Shown: in pieces, positions 1-12,751 of the stretch | How the letters are laid out: each line of letters starts with the position of its first letter | How positions within the stretch are numbered: position 1 is the stretch's first letter | From: Lantana camara | Lineage: Eukaryota > Streptophyta > Magnoliopsida > Lamiales > Verbenaceae | Direction: 5' to 3' | Length of the DNA stretch: 64,000 bases | Assembly: GCA_037501455.1 (NCBI GenBank) | Contig: CM074858.1 | Coordinates: 87,890,501 to 87,954,500 of the forward strand | Program-made: the position numbers and the translations under genes | Notes under the pieces: model-generated | What the model saw: the letters and a program-made list of their open reading frames with translations, nothing else | What the model was told of the DNA's origin: nothing | Database searches by the model: none

Positions 1-1190
1 GATGAGGAGGAAATAGAGGTAGAAAGCCCTAGAGCTGATCAGGGGGAAGAATCGACCGGGGAAAGACTTTTAGAGTGAACCACTGAGACCCGGTCAAAGC
101 GGAGGCCTCGACCTCTGGTTCAAAGAAGAAGCAAGAGGGGCCACAAGTAACCGTTCTCCATCATTCCCAAACTTGGAGTGCGGTAACCGATGACGACGTT
201 GAGGAGCTTTAGGGGATCCTCACGGGCTATGGTCAATCCAGAAAGGGTCACTGGCCGACCGATGAATACGAGGCTATAAAACCTATGCTATAAGGTACGG
301 GATGAGGGTTCCACTCGACCCAGATTTTGTGGCCCATCTCAATGCCTTGGACATAGCTCCCATTCAACTCCTTTCGACCGTGTACCAGTTAGTGAATACA
401 TTCAGACTCTTATTGCACTTCTTGAAGCTCCCTACCTCTCTTGCTCATTTCCGCGAAGTGTTCTTAGCCTTGACCTCTCCAGATGGTAGGGGCTTTGTGA
501 AGCTGTAGGCCCGTCCCTACTTCCAAATCGTCAAGGCCCACATCACATCTCATGGGCTCGGCTGGAAACACAATTTTGTGTACATAAAGTCTCCGATCGG
601 GTGGCACGGGCTGAATCACACTTCTTGGAACGATATTAAGAAAGCCAAGATGCCCAAAGGACGACCCACTTGGCCGCCCACTCTGATTCAACGATTGAGG
701 AAAATCGGGCCCATGTGTGCTCGATTCTTGACTCAGCCTCAGCTCATAGTCGAGACGGGGATAGGCCCTGGGACCCTTAGATATAGGGACTTTACTTTGG
801 GTATAAGTGATATTGTCTTCAATTTCGATCACCCAAGCACGTTTCCTTCTAACCCCTCAATTTTTTTGGTTATTTTGGAGTTTGTCATTCCTGGTGATCG
901 AATGTTTTTCTAATCAATTTTTCTTTCTTTGTGTAGGTACGATCCTGATGGCTTCCATAAAGGAAATTCTTACTGCCGAGATCAAGAATCGCAAAGCCAA
1001 GCTAAAGAAGAAGAATCAAGCCCCAGTGCCGGAGGTAGAGGTGGGCGTGCAAGAGCAGCGAGCTCGAGACGCGGTTGATACGATGATCCAGGTTACAGCC
1101 CAAGCCCCCAACTTCCAGGCTCCCATAGATAACCCCTATGGCACGTGTGATTCCCCGCTTCTCGATCAATGTAAGGTTTCGAACAAGAGT
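1..1190 (+). pseudogene. Broken gag-like gene of a plant gypsy-type transposon
   Basis: Plus-strand reading from about 302 gives a 68-residue stretch ending in FVKL, then a stop. The same kind of protein resumes with a GWKHNFVYIKSP-like segment to about 820. The composition (a helical N-terminal part, then a conserved Trp-rich 'KHNFVYI' patch) resembles the 'putative gypsy type transposon' domain found in many plant genomes (Transposase_28-like). Around 936 there is a possible acceptor (gtgtag) followed by a Lys/Glu-rich segment beginning MASIKEIL, up to a possible donor at about 1170. Several stops and no intact frame mark it as a relic. The family call is by pattern memory only; the region upstream of 302 holds only broken, gag-like acidic or charged fragments. 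Confidence 0.45.
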
Positions 1191-4100
1191 GTACGATTTA
1201 CCTTTCTATGCATGATTTATGTAGATTTACGCCTTAATTTTGATAGCCGCTTCATACTTATGTGAAATACGTGTATTGCATGAGATATGTGACTTCATGA
1301 CTTGTTAAATATTTGCTCGTATTGTCGTCTTTAAGCTTTGATAGCACGTTTTAGCTTTTAACAAACCAACGTGCTTACTTGGACATTAAAGCATAATTCA
1401 GGGACTAAATGGTAAATTTATTTTCGAAGCCTGGAACTGGATAGAACTTAATGAAATTGAATAGATAATTTGATGATGAGTTCGTGAGCGCTTGAATTGC
1501 AAAAATCGAAGTTATGGCCGATTTATAAAATCGATTGGAAAAGTCAACATTTTTGCCCAAATCAGTTGACCGCGATCCAATTAAAGTTCTTGTCCAATTT
1601 CTGACCCAATTTGATTATATCCTATCCATTTGACCTGCTCTATGGCCCGTATTCTACCCTAATAGCTGACCCAATTCCAGAATTGGATCCCAAGATATTG
1701 AACGTTATTTCTTAAGCCAACATCAGATTTCCTAAATTTAACCTAAGACTAACGTTTAAAACCTTTCTACCTTCTTCATCTTCTCAAAACCTCCATTGAT
1801 GAACTAACCTCAAGAACACCAGGCTCCATGGATTGAAACCTTTAAGACCTCAAGATTTCTTCTCTCCATCTAGTTTCTGAAGCTTGAAGGTAAGGTTTTG
1901 TGTAAATGCTTGGGTTATGCTTTGAGCTTGAAGTTCTTGGTAGAAGCATGAACTAGGGTTTGAATTTTTATGAGTTTAATCCATGTTTTCTTGATGAATT
2001 CGTGTTCTAAGTATGCTATTTGGACCCTAGAAGCATGTTTAGTTTGGATTCCATCTATTATCTTGATTTCACCATTTTTTAGTTATTGAAGATTTGAAGA
2101 AATTCTTGCATGTCTAAGATTTATTCAATTTCTTACAAGTTTAGTGTTGTAGAATGATTATGCTTGAGTTTTTATGAAGTTTGGAATCAATTTTAGTTGA
2201 ATTCATGCTATGATTAGAGATTCACCATTGAAGAGCATGCTTGAACTTTGAAGCTTTTATGCATATATGTAATTCTTGCTTAAATGATGTAATTCTTGGA
2301 TTTTATGCTTATGTTATGTTCTTATATAATGTATGAATGTTTTATGATGCTTATTTGAGGTTTTGGAAGCTTAGTTTCAAGTTTTGGGATGTTTTGAACT
2401 CATCCCCGTCGAGTTCCAACTTGTTTTCGCATTTTTGTGTTTCTGGGCAGGATCTACCGGGGTAGATTTTATGCAGTAGCTCCTGGACCAAAAGGGGTGG
2501 ATTTTTGTGTGGGATAAATCCACGATCGTGGATTTTCCCTGGGCTTGTTTTCTTGACTCGTTTCGCTTGTTTTGACTCTTGTATGTTATTTTCTTGTTTC
2601 TATGATGCCTTTAATGAGTTGTGGCCATATTATATGTGGTGGAACTTCTTGCATATCACTTGTTATGATTTTTATGCCATGATCAAGTTTAAGTTGTCAC
2701 ATTACTAAGTTATGCATTTACTTGAACTTGTATGACTTCCTACGTGATGTGTGACCTTGACATGCTATATATGCTCACGATTGATCCTCACATTTCATTA
2801 AGTGCATGATATGACTCCATAAGCATTCATAACTCTCATAAGTGACTTGTTACTTAAGCCGTGCGTCGTTTACTTGGTTTGAGTCGAGTCTCACCTTTGT
2901 TGGTACGTTTGTCTTGTTAGGTGTTGAGGGTCCGGACGAGTAGTCCCGTTGCTCATGGTTGGCCTTGGAAGTTCTTGGTAAAGGTGAGGAGTTATAATAC
3001 AAAATGTTTTCAAAACTATGGACACTTATAGCCTATCATGATTGATGGTTAAACTCCCGTTTTCAAAATATATATGTAGGCTCTTTAAGCCATGTTTTGT
3101 GAGCTTTGCTCATATTATTGATATTTGCTTTTGGAAAACGATTTATAAGTAAAAACTCGACTTGGCATATGGGATAAGTACCCAAAATGCTTTTGGAACT
3201 TTCAAGGAATATTATGTATGTGTGAGTTGTGTAGCGAGGTTATGATGTACCTTGCAAGGACACTTGCTTGCAGAATCCTTTATTGAGCTCGGGGATGGAG
3301 TTGAGTGATATTTCGGGAAGGCAAGGGCAGACGGATGTCCTCATACAAAGTTCCCACTGTGGACAAGACTACTAAGACTCCGAGGAGGTTTCGATATTGA
3401 AGTTTTCTTGGAGAGAGCTAGGTTTCATGGACCGAATTCTCTATGTTATGGATGATCGGGGGATGTACACCCTCGGCATCAATGGCGTAATGGATGGATT
3501 GATTTGGATTTATTTAGTTCGGGAAGTAAGGATGGAGTGCTCGTTCTCGCCGAGCCGGTTTTGTATGTGGTTTGTGATCCGTTGTTTTGGAAACCCTTGC
3601 ATTAATTTTGAAAAGTTAAATGGATCATGAACACCTTTAATTTGAGCATGCATTAAACCCTCTTATATAACTTATATTATGTATACTCCTCCTCACCGGT
3701 TCCGTTTGAACTAATCTCCTTTACCTTTCGTGTCCACAGGTCGCTTTGGGAGTCAAGCTAGGCAGGGTCTTTCTTGAGAGTCTTGTCTAGCCGTCTAGTT
3801 TGTGCACGTTGCTTGTAGCATACTTTGATTATGTTGTCTTTGGAGTTTTTTATGGATTTAGTATGTACATTGTTGGATCACTATCTTGTTAGTTGGACTG
3901 TGGTGGTCTCTAGGATGATTTATATTCCCACATTTTGAGCATTTTATGCTGGACCATGATGGTCACTTAGTTGATGGATTTGTTATTACCTCCTTGCATT
4001 AATTATATTGAGAAGGATTATGAAGTGCATGTAATGTCGTTGATGAATGCATATGCAAGTATTATATTTTATGCTTCCGTGAACTTGTGTTTGTTTTTAT

Positions 4101-4225
4101 TCCTTGTTGTGAGTCTAGTACCACTTAGCTAGGATGTTCGTTTGTCACCGCTTGCTTAGAGCTTGGCGGGTATATGGATAACAATACTATATACAAGCTA
4201 GGTCCGTAGCGCGGGATAGGAGCGG
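1165..4225 (+). repeat. Left arm of a large inverted repeat (gypsy-LTR-like)
   Basis: This stretch reappears in reverse complement at 4332-6480. Landmarks pair in order: the gtgtacgatttacc segment near 1190 with 6425-6440, the aaatccacgatcgtggattt palindrome near 2516 with 6003, and the cgtagcgcgggatagg segment near 4205 with 4333-4350. Chance translations of both arms near 3397-3630 and 4907-5143 differ at only a few of about 77 codons, so the arms are similar but not identical. About 910 bp (roughly 1350-2262) is absent from the right arm. The layout (a GCTAGGCGG-like block, then a palindrome-rich block) matches gypsy LTRs elsewhere in the window, so I infer LTR origin; no clean LTR ends were found on this arm. 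Confidence 0.75.
2450..2546. repeat. Short palindromes in the left arm
   Basis: Imperfect or perfect short palindromes follow one another: gatctaccggggtagat at about 2450-2467, a gctcctggaccaaaaggggtgg segment, and aaatccacgatcgtggattt at about 2516-2536. The same set lies in the right arm at about 6000-6095. Compare the unrelated palindrome arrays in the G1 and G4 LTRs. Confidence 0.7.
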
Positions 4226-4331
4226 ATATATGCATACATGATAAGATTGTGTGTAGGATGCCGCCTCGCAGACGCGACCTACGCTACGGACCAAATAGGG
4301 GTGTAACGCCCTAACAAGGGCATCCCACTCC
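4226..4331. other. Spacer at the centre of the inverted repeat
   Basis: About 105 bp separates the arms. It contains tgtaacgccctaac at 4302, which looks like the conserved TGTAACRCCC start of a minus-oriented gypsy LTR, so the right arm probably begins at an LTR terminus at 4302. A second short inverted pair (cctacgctacgga against tccgtagcgc) also lies here. Confidence 0.55.
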
Positions 4332-6480
4332 TATCCCGCGCTACGGACTTAGCTTGTATATAGTATTGTTATCCATATACCCGCCAAGCTCGAAGCAAGC
4401 GGTGACAAACGAAAATCCTAGCTAGGCGGTATTAGACTCACAACAAGGAATAAAAACAAACACAAGTTCACGGAAGCATAAAATGTAATACTTGCATATC
4501 GATTCATCAACGACATTACATGTACTTCATAATCCTTGTCAATATAATTAATGCAAGGAGGTAATAACAAATCCATCAACTAAGTGACCATCATGGTCCA
4601 GCACGAAATGTTCAAAATGTGGGAATGTAAATCATCCTAGAGACCACCACGGTCCAACTAACAAGATAGTGATCTAACAACGTACATACTAAATCCATAA
4701 ACAACATAATCGAAGTATGCTACAAGCAATGTGCACAACTAGATGACTAGACAAGACTCTTAAGAAAGACCCCGCCTAGCTTGATTCCAAAAGTGACCTG
4801 CGGACACGAAAGGTAAAAGAGATCAGTTCAAACGGAACCGGTCAGGAGGAGTATACATAATATAAGTGATATAAGAGGGTTTAATGCATGCTCAAATTAA
4901 AGGTGTTCATGATCCGTTTAACTTTTCAAAATCAATGCAAGGGTTTCCAAAACAACGGATCACAAACCACATACAAAACCGTCTCGGCGAGAACGAGCAC
5001 TCCATCCTTACTTCCCGAACCAAATAAATCCAAATCAATCCATCCATTACGCCATTGATGCTGAGGGTGTACATCCCCCGATCATCCATAACATAGAGAA
5101 TTCGGTCCATGAAACCTAGCTCTCTCCAAGAAAACTTCAACACCGAAACCTGCTCGGAGTCTTAATAGTCTTGTCCACAGTGGGAACTTTGTATGAGGAC
5201 ATCCATTGGCCCTTGCCTTCGCGGAATATCACTCAACTCCATCCCCTAGCTCAATAAAGGATTCCCCAAGCAAGCGTCCTTGCAAGGTACATCATAACCT
5301 CACTACACAACTCACACATACATAATATTCCATGAAAGTTCCAAAAGCATTTTGGTTACTTATCCCATATGCCAAGTCAAGTTTTTACTTGCAAACCGTT
5401 TTCCAAAAACAAATATCAATAATATGAGAAAAACTCACAAAACTTGGCGTATAGAGCCTACATATATATTTTGAAAATGGGAGTTTAACCATCAATCATG
5501 ATAGGCTATAGGTGTCCATAGTTTTGAAAACATTTTGTATTATAACTCCTCACCTTTACCAAGAACTTCCAAGGCCAACCACGAGCAACGAGACTACTCG
5601 TCTGGAGGCTCAACACCTAACAAGACAAACGTACCAACAAAGGTGAGACTCGACTCGAACCAAGTAAACGACGCACGGCTTAAATAACAAGTCACTTATG
5701 AGAGTTATGAATGCTTATGGAGTCATATCATGCACTTAATGAAATGTGAGGATCAGTCATGAGCATATATAGCATGTCAAGGTCACACATCACGTAGGAA
5801 GTCATACAAGTTCAAGTAAATGCATAACTTAGTAATGTGACAACTTAAACTTGATCATGGCATAAAAATCATAACAAGTGATATGCAAGAAGTTCCACCA
5901 CATATAATACGGCCACAACTCATTAAAGGCATCATAGAAACAAGAAAATAACTTACAAGAGTCAAAACAAGCGAAACGAGTCAAGAAAACAAGCGCAGGG
6001 AAAATCCACGATCGTGGATTTATCCCACACAAAAATCCACCCCCGTGGATTTGGTCCAGGAGCTACTGCATAAAATCTACCCCGGTAGATCCTGCCCAGA
6101 AACACAAAAATGCGAAAACAAGTTGGAACTCGACGGGGATGAGTTCAAAACATCCCAAAACTTGAAACGAAGCTTCCAAAACCTCAAATAAGCATCATAA
6201 AACATTCATACATTATATAAGAACATAACATAAACATAAAATCCAAGAATTACATCATTTAAGCAATAATTACATAAGTATGAAGCGGCTATCAAAGCTT
6301 AAAGACGACAATACGAACACATATTTAATAAGTTATGAAGCTACGTATCTCAGGTAATACACGTATTTCACATAAGTATGAAGCGGCTATCAAATTAAGG
6401 TGTAAATCTGCATAAATCATGCATAGAAAGGTAAATCGTACACTCTCGTTCCAAACCTTACCTTGATTGAGAAGTGGTGA
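4302..6480 (-). repeat. Right arm of the inverted repeat, minus-oriented gypsy LTR-like
   Basis: Begins with TGTAACGCCC and runs as the reverse complement of 4225 down to about 1165, missing about 910 bp of the left arm. The deletion edge falls at a repeated gatagccgcttcatacttat segment (rc of 6295-6325 and of 6370-6395), consistent with slippage or template switching. It holds no convincing coding sequence; the short open frames are shared with the left arm in the other orientation and look like chance. Confidence 0.7.
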
Positions 6481-6661
6481 GTGATGCTACCACAATAAAA
6501 AATGTTCAATGATGCAAGTACAATTATGTTAATCAATAATGTAGCATATGCAAAATGAATCAATTTAAAGCACATAAGCAAGTTATTCCTATTTTCGTAT
6601 GACCTAGACGACTCGAGACTACTCAAGAGCCCGGTTTTGAACCTTCGGCTCTGATACCATT
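6481..6661 (-). other. Gypsy-type 5' leader remnant with PBS
   Basis: Read on the minus strand this is a retroelement leader. It carries the motif gtatgacctag and ends with ctctgatacca at 6649-6659, the complement of a TGGTATCAGAG primer binding site for initiator tRNA-Met, 2 bp from the LTR start at 6662. Very similar leaders occur at 23640-23720 and 54790-54878. Confidence 0.7.
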
Positions 6662-6858
6662 TGTAACAGCCCGAAAACCCGCCTGTAGATATTGTCCGCT
6701 TTGCTATCCATAAGTCGACATAGCCTCACGGTTTTGTTTTTCTCGTTGGAATTTAAGCCAAAGGCGCCCACCCAGAAAAAGGCCTCTACAGGGAAGAGGT
6801 ATCCACCCCCTTATAAGGAAGGCTTAGTTCTCCTCTTCCTCCGATGTGGGACATTACA
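6662..6858 (-). mobile_element. Short TRIM-like LTR (197 bp)
   Basis: Starts TGTAACAGCCC and ends GATGTGGGACATTACA. It contains the gatattgtccgctttg and ggtatccacccccttataa blocks of a short LTR type that I recall as widespread in plant genomes and associated with TRIM elements. Related copies are at 26560, 26809 and 54879. It joins directly to a truncated gypsy LTR at 6859. Confidence 0.7.
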
Positions 6859-7621
6859 ATAACAATATGTACAATCTCCCATAATATAATCATCAAGTAA
6901 TAAGAAATCCATATGCAACCATAACATGAAGGTGGACTATGCTAGACATAAATTAAAGACTCCAAAAAACTCTAATTCCCGCCTAGCACGCACCTGCAAA
7001 ACACTGAAAGGTGGAGGCGTCAGTCTATGAAAGACTGAGTGAGGGGTTTAACAAATATAACCGCAATTATCAAGCAAGTTATAACCTTGAGTAAAGTTTT
7101 AATAAAGAAAGCAATATAAGTTCAATAAGAAAATAAACATCGCCCGAGATTACAACTATCAAATTAACAATTAATTCAGTTTCAGTCAATCAGTGGCCCG
7201 GTGAGTGAGGGCAATTCTCCAACCTTTACTCCGACAGTGTACAATAATTAAGTGTCACTTGGTTAAATGATCACGTAAGTAATTAAGGTGCAATCAATCA
7301 ATAACAATTTCGATAACCCTTTTTCCTCCGGGTGATGGTTGGGTTTGCAAAGCCCGAGCCATCTAGTCTCATTAAGCATCGGGTAAATGAATCTCATGCA
7401 CGAAACTCCTTCCTCCACCAATCTCTTGGTGTATTCAGGGGTCATCCCAAAATGGTGAGGGTAGTGCAAGAGTTACCCGTCAGCCCTTGCTTTCCCGATT
7501 GGCTCAATACACTAACCCTCGAGCCCACAGTGCAGTACAATATACTCGCCAAAATAAGGTTGGTTCAGTACAATATTACGGTGCATTTTCAATCCTATGA
7601 GGATTTGAGAAAAGTTACCTA
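6859..7621 (-). repeat. G1 left (3') LTR, first part, 5'-truncated
   Basis: Matches 23961-24715 of the right LTR closely (for example aacaatatgtacaatctccc in both). The missing 237 bp corresponds to 23724-23960. It ends at the C1 insertion, with ACCTA at 7617-7621 serving as the C1 target-site duplicate. Confidence 0.85.
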
Positions 7622-9564
7622 TGTTGGAAAAAACGAATCAGAAAGCAGCGGAATTTAAAAAATTTTCCCAAAAAAGGACCATGGACTCGCAATCGTGTAA
7701 CCAAATTCGTAGAGATAGAAAACTTACTTTTCTTTTATTCTTTCTTGAAGCGTTTCAAGCCACCCAAGAACGCGATTCTCGCGGCTTGATCCCCTCTCCT
7801 TGGTAAAGCTCGAATCTTCAAACTTCTAACTTGAAGCTCTCTAGAGATAGTCCACCAACTTGATCACAATCTAACTAGTAAGGATGCTAGTTCTCTAGTT
7901 AGTGTTTAGGCTTAACCTAGGGTTTCGATTATCTTGGAGAAAGGATGGTGTTCAACACATGAACCAAAAGAATTGCCAATTAGCTCCATAAGGAGCTCGA
8001 GCTCTCCTATTTATAGAGAGGGGAGTACCGAAATTCCTAGTCCTTTATGGGCTAGGATTTTGGTCTCTCTCTCTCTCCTATTACTTGATCATCAAGTAAG
8101 TTGACTTTGACTTTGAATTCAAATTCAAATCAACTTTCAAGAGAGCTAAAAATATCCAAACTAATTTTGGATAATTTTATACTTTATTTATTTTAAATAA
8201 ATAACTTATTTTATCTAATTAATTAATTCATAATTAATTAACTAGATTATTTTTCTCCAAAATAAGACTTTCTTTTTAATTCAAAATTAAACCAAAGTCT
8301 ATTAAATAATTAACAAATTAATTATTTAATCACCAAAATAATTATTCACGTGTGGCACACGTGTCATAATGACACGTGTCCAGTCACGTGACCCACACGT
8401 GTGATTTCACACTTGTGGAACCCTCTAGGCCCGATTAACTCGTTTAATCATTTTCAAGACTCAACTAATGTAACCAAGTTGTTGTGTGTGACCCTCTAGG
8501 TTCTCAATTCAATTAGCAGTGACCCCAATTAAGTAATTCACTAATTAATTAATCAGTCCATAGATTAAACAACCATAGTCTAGCAACAGGTGTTTAACCC
8601 CTAGCTGAATTGGAATGTTCGGATTCGACAGAACCTTTAAGTCATTGATTCATGTGAGATACAATCCTCCTACTTACTATCTCTCAACCAAGATCTAGGG
8701 CAAGGGAATAATCAGAACCCTAATAATCCGGTCTTAAAGCTAAGTGCATTTCATATCCATTTGATCTCAATCCAAGAAACCCTTTTCTTGATGTCTTGAT
8801 CTACTGCCTTGGCCAAGGACTCCATGTGGCATATGAATGACTTACACAATAAGAGATCACCTCGCAAATGCAAGTGTAGGTCCTTTCTTGATTCTCATTC
8901 ACTTTCATGAATCACTTGTGCAGCCCCAGCATAAGCCTTGAATCAGTTGTCTAAGGCGACACCCTTTAAAGCTTATACCTAAGACTACAGAGTTAACTCA
9001 TAAAGTGACAAGGAACCTCAAGTCTTAAGGATCAATTAATCACATCAATGACTCGTGAGATATTTCCTAATCTGGAAGTTTCCATTTCCTGAAATAGAAA
9101 CTTCCTTTCCCATTTAGGAATGTTCTCACACGGGGCACCTCAATGAACTTACTTATTAAAGTAAGCACCCTCATGTATCACGCACGTATCAACTATACAC
9201 TTTGCACCTCCATGAAACTAGGTGGTCCTTCTTAAGGGCGTGATCCCACAAGCAAGCCTTAGAGGAGTCAGGTTGACACTCCCACTGTCTGTAGGACTCA
9301 TCGGCTTGGAGTATTTTACTAATCATGACTTATGTGATATAGGGCTCGTTTCATGAACCATTTCACCTAAATGGTAGAGTCCTAAAGTCATAAGGATTAG
9401 GGGAGTTCTCATACATGCACAGATAAAGTAAATGCATACCAAACAAGAGCATATAAAGAAGTGTTGCCTCAATTTGTTATTTCATTCAAAGATTGTCTGT
9501 GATTACAATAAGGAAAAGCACAAAGCGGATATACAATCGGCTTTCTAGGGCACTATTCCTAACA
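7622..9564 (-). repeat. C1 left (3') LTR, 1,943 bp
   Basis: Begins TGTTGGAAAAAACG and ends CTATTCCTAACA. It is near identical to 15568-17517, with scattered single differences, suggesting a fairly recent insertion. It contains the G-box cluster near 8349-8405 and a TATA-like segment (ctatttatag) near 8007. Confidence 0.93.
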
Positions 9565-9576
9565 ATCTCCCACTTG
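9565..9576 (-). promoter_or_regulatory. C1 polypurine tract
   Basis: On the minus strand the bases next to the 3' LTR read caagtgggagat, a purine-rich tract in the expected place for plus-strand priming. The same tract adjoins the C2 LTR at 48474 and 49176. Confidence 0.8.
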
Positions 9577-9580
9577 CCCG

Positions 9581-12500
9581 TCAAAGCCATTCTAAAGCTA
9601 CTCTAAGTCCCAACTTCTGAAGATGACCTTGGAAACCTTCTCGACTAAGGTGTTTAGTAAGTGGATCTGCCACGTTCTCTGCTGATGTGACCCTCTCAAT
9701 TTGCACATCTCCTCTTTTGATAATATCACGGATTAGGTGATACTTCCTCATAATGTGCTTGGTCCGTTGGTGAGATCTTGGTTCTCTTGCTTGAGCAACC
9801 GCCCTAGTGTTGTCACAAAACACAGTAATGGGGTCTTTCATGCTAGGAACAACATTCAACTCTTGAATGAAGTTTCTAATCCAAACACCTTCCTTAGCTG
9901 CATCATTTGCAGCTAAGTATTCGGCCTCAGTGGTCGAATCTGCAGTGGTTGTTTGCTTGGAACTCTTCCAACTCACTGCTCCGCCGTTTAGGCAGAAAAT
10001 GTATCCTGACATTGACTTAAAATCATCTAAGTCAGATGCAAAGCTTGCATCGCAGTATCCTTCGACAGTAAGATCTTTCTGACCTCCGTAAACTAAGAAT
10101 AAATCTTTAGTACTTTTCAAGTACTTAAGAATATTCTCCACGGCAGCCCAGTGACCATCTCCAGGGTCAGATTGGAAATGACTTGTTACACTAAGTGCAT
10201 AAGCCACATCCGGTCGAGTACATAACATTGCATACATTATGCTACCTATTGCTGATGCATAAGGTGTATGGGTCATTCTTTCCTTCTCAAGGTTAGTCTT
10301 AGGACACATCTTCTTTGAAAGACATGTTCCTACACTCATAGGAAGGTTCTTAACCTTTGCTGACTCCATATTGAATCTCTTCAATATTTTTTCAATGTAC
10401 ATCGACTGTGATAGTCCTATTAACCTTCTAGATCTATCTCTATAGATTTAAATTCCAAGGATATAGAACGCATCACCAAGATCTTTCATCTCGAATTGGT
10501 TCGATAACCACAACTTAGTTACTTTCATGTCATCCTTCGAATTCCCAATAAGAAGGATGTCATCAACATAAAGTACTAAGAATTGCACTGAGTTCTCCAA
10601 TTCCTTTCTATACACACAGGACTCATTCGAAATTTGAATGAAGCCAAACGCTTTGACTGATTCATCAAATCGAATGTTCCAATTCCTAGAAGCCTGTTTC
10701 AATCCATAGATTGATCTTTGGAGTTTGCAAACCTTTTGCTCACTCCCACTGAATGTGAAACCTATGGGTTGCTCCATATAAATGTCTTTGTCAATGTCAC
10801 CATTGAGAAAGGCCGTTTTCACATCCATTTGCCATATCTCATAGTCATAATATGCAGTAATGGCAAGCATGATCCGAATAGACTTTTGCATTGCAACTGG
10901 CGAAAAAGTTTCATCAAAGTCCACGCCGGGTCTTTGAGTGAATCCTTCTGCAACCAGTCTTGCTTTGTAGGCTGCAATGCTTCCATCAACTCCAAGCTTT
11001 CTCTTAAAGATCCATTTGTAACCTATGGGTTTGACCCGATCAGGCAAATCTACCAAGGTCCACACTTGGTTGGAGTTCATGGAGTCCATTTCGGATTTCA
11101 TAGCTTCTATCCACTGTTCAGAGTCAGAATCTGAAAGTGCCTCCTCATATGTTAAAGGATCATTATCCTTTTGAGAGATTTCATGGAAGAATCCATACCA
11201 TCTCTCCGGCTGTTTAGGAGTGTGTTCAGAACGCCTCAGAGGAGGATTTTCATGTGTATCGAAATTCGTGATTGGTTGTGGTCGATCAGTAGGGGACGTT
11301 TCTTCAGTGGGTGGCATGGGGTCACTTTGTACTTCCTCTAATTCTATGATCTTGCCTTTCTTTTCTTTAAGGAACGGTTCCTCAAGAAAAGTGGCATTTC
11401 TGGAAACAAACACCTTTTGCTCAGATTGATCATAGAAGTAATATCCTATGGATTCCTTAGGATAACCTACAAAGTAGCATAAGTTAGAATGAGATTCTAA
11501 CTTATCTCCCACTGTCCTCTTCACGTAAGCAGGACAACCCCAAATTCTTAAGTAAGAATAGCTAGGGATTTTACCATGCCACATTTCATAGGGCGTTTTC
11601 GGGACTGACTTAGAGGGAACTAGATTCAAAATCTTTGCTGCACTTTCTAGGGCATAACCCCAGAAAGAAGGTGGTAAGTCAGTGAAACTCATCATGGAAC
11701 GAACCATATCAAGTAAGGTTCGATTCCTTCTCTCAGAAACTCCATTAAGTTGAGGAGTTCCCGGAGGAGTCCACTGAGAGATAATCCCATTATCTTTGAG
11801 ATGATTAAGGAATTCTTCACTAAGATACTCTCCTCCTCGATCAGATCGAAGTGCTTTGATCTTGTGACCAGTTTGGTTCTCAACCTCCTTTTGAAATTCT
11901 AAGAATTTCTCAAAAGCTTCAGATTTATACTTCATTAAGTATAAATAACCATATCGACTAAAGTCATCGGTAAAGGTTATGAAATACTGATGATTGTTTC
12001 TAGTGCTTACACTGAGCGGTCCACAAACATCAGTATGGATCAAATCCAAAACCTTAGTGGCACGTTCCACAGTTCCTTTAAAAGGAACTTTAGACATCTT
12101 TCCTTTGAGACAGGATTCGCAAGAAGTTAACTCCTTAAGATCATTTTCAGAGAATGATCCTAAAGTGTTTATCTTGCTAATTCTGTTCTTGGAAATGTGT
12201 CCTAATCTAGCGTGCCATAAGGGAGCTGAAACTTTGTCATCTCTCTTACGCTTCGTTTCTCGTTGTATATTCATAATATTGATATTTTGAGTTAGATAAA
12301 GTCCATTACTTAGAGTACCGATGTGAACGGAAGAGTTGTTCCGTTTGATAAAGTATTTACCATTCTTAATATAAGTTTCATAACCTTCACAATCTAATAT
12401 TGGAACTGAAATTATATTACGAATAATGCTCGGTACATAAAGGACTTTATTTAATACTAACTCAAAACTTCCTAAATCTAATCTAATTGTGCCTAAAGCT

Positions 12501-12751
12501 CGAGCTTCAACGTTTGAGCCATCACCGATCTTCAAGACACATTCTCCTTCTTTGAGTTGTTGGACTTCACTTAGCATCTGTACATCATTACAGATATGAG
12601 TTCCACAACCGGTATCAAGTACCCAAGAACTAGAATTAATAGAAAGATTTACTTCAACGAGAAAGATACCTTTCTTTAGAGTAGCCTTGTACTCTGGGCA
12701 GTTTCTCCTCCAATGTCCCGCTTTGCCACAATGGAAGCAAACATCCTCTTT
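9581..12751 (-). pseudogene. C1 pol: protease, integrase, RT, RNase H (one nonsense codon)
   Basis: Copia polyprotein downstream of gag. In order on the minus strand: zinc knuckle CFHCGKAGHWRRNC near 12690-12735; protease WVLDTGCGTHIC near 12610; integrase zinc finger (HARLGH...CESC) and DDE core (HTDVCG, RSDRGGEY, SERRN); RT with QMDVKTAFLNGD and YVDDILL; and RNase H with CDASFAS and ADSTTEAEYLA. A TAA at 10448-10450 replaces the Lys codon of the GIKIYRD motif that is intact in copy C2. The frame continues below it to the stop at 9581. It is otherwise open, so decay is slight. Confidence 0.92.

Noticed and set aside
3397..5143. 77- and 78-codon open frames in both inverted-repeat arms
   Set aside because: They are the same sequence seen in both arms and match no family; the surrounding DNA is LTR-like. 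Similarity reflects the duplication, not protein selection.
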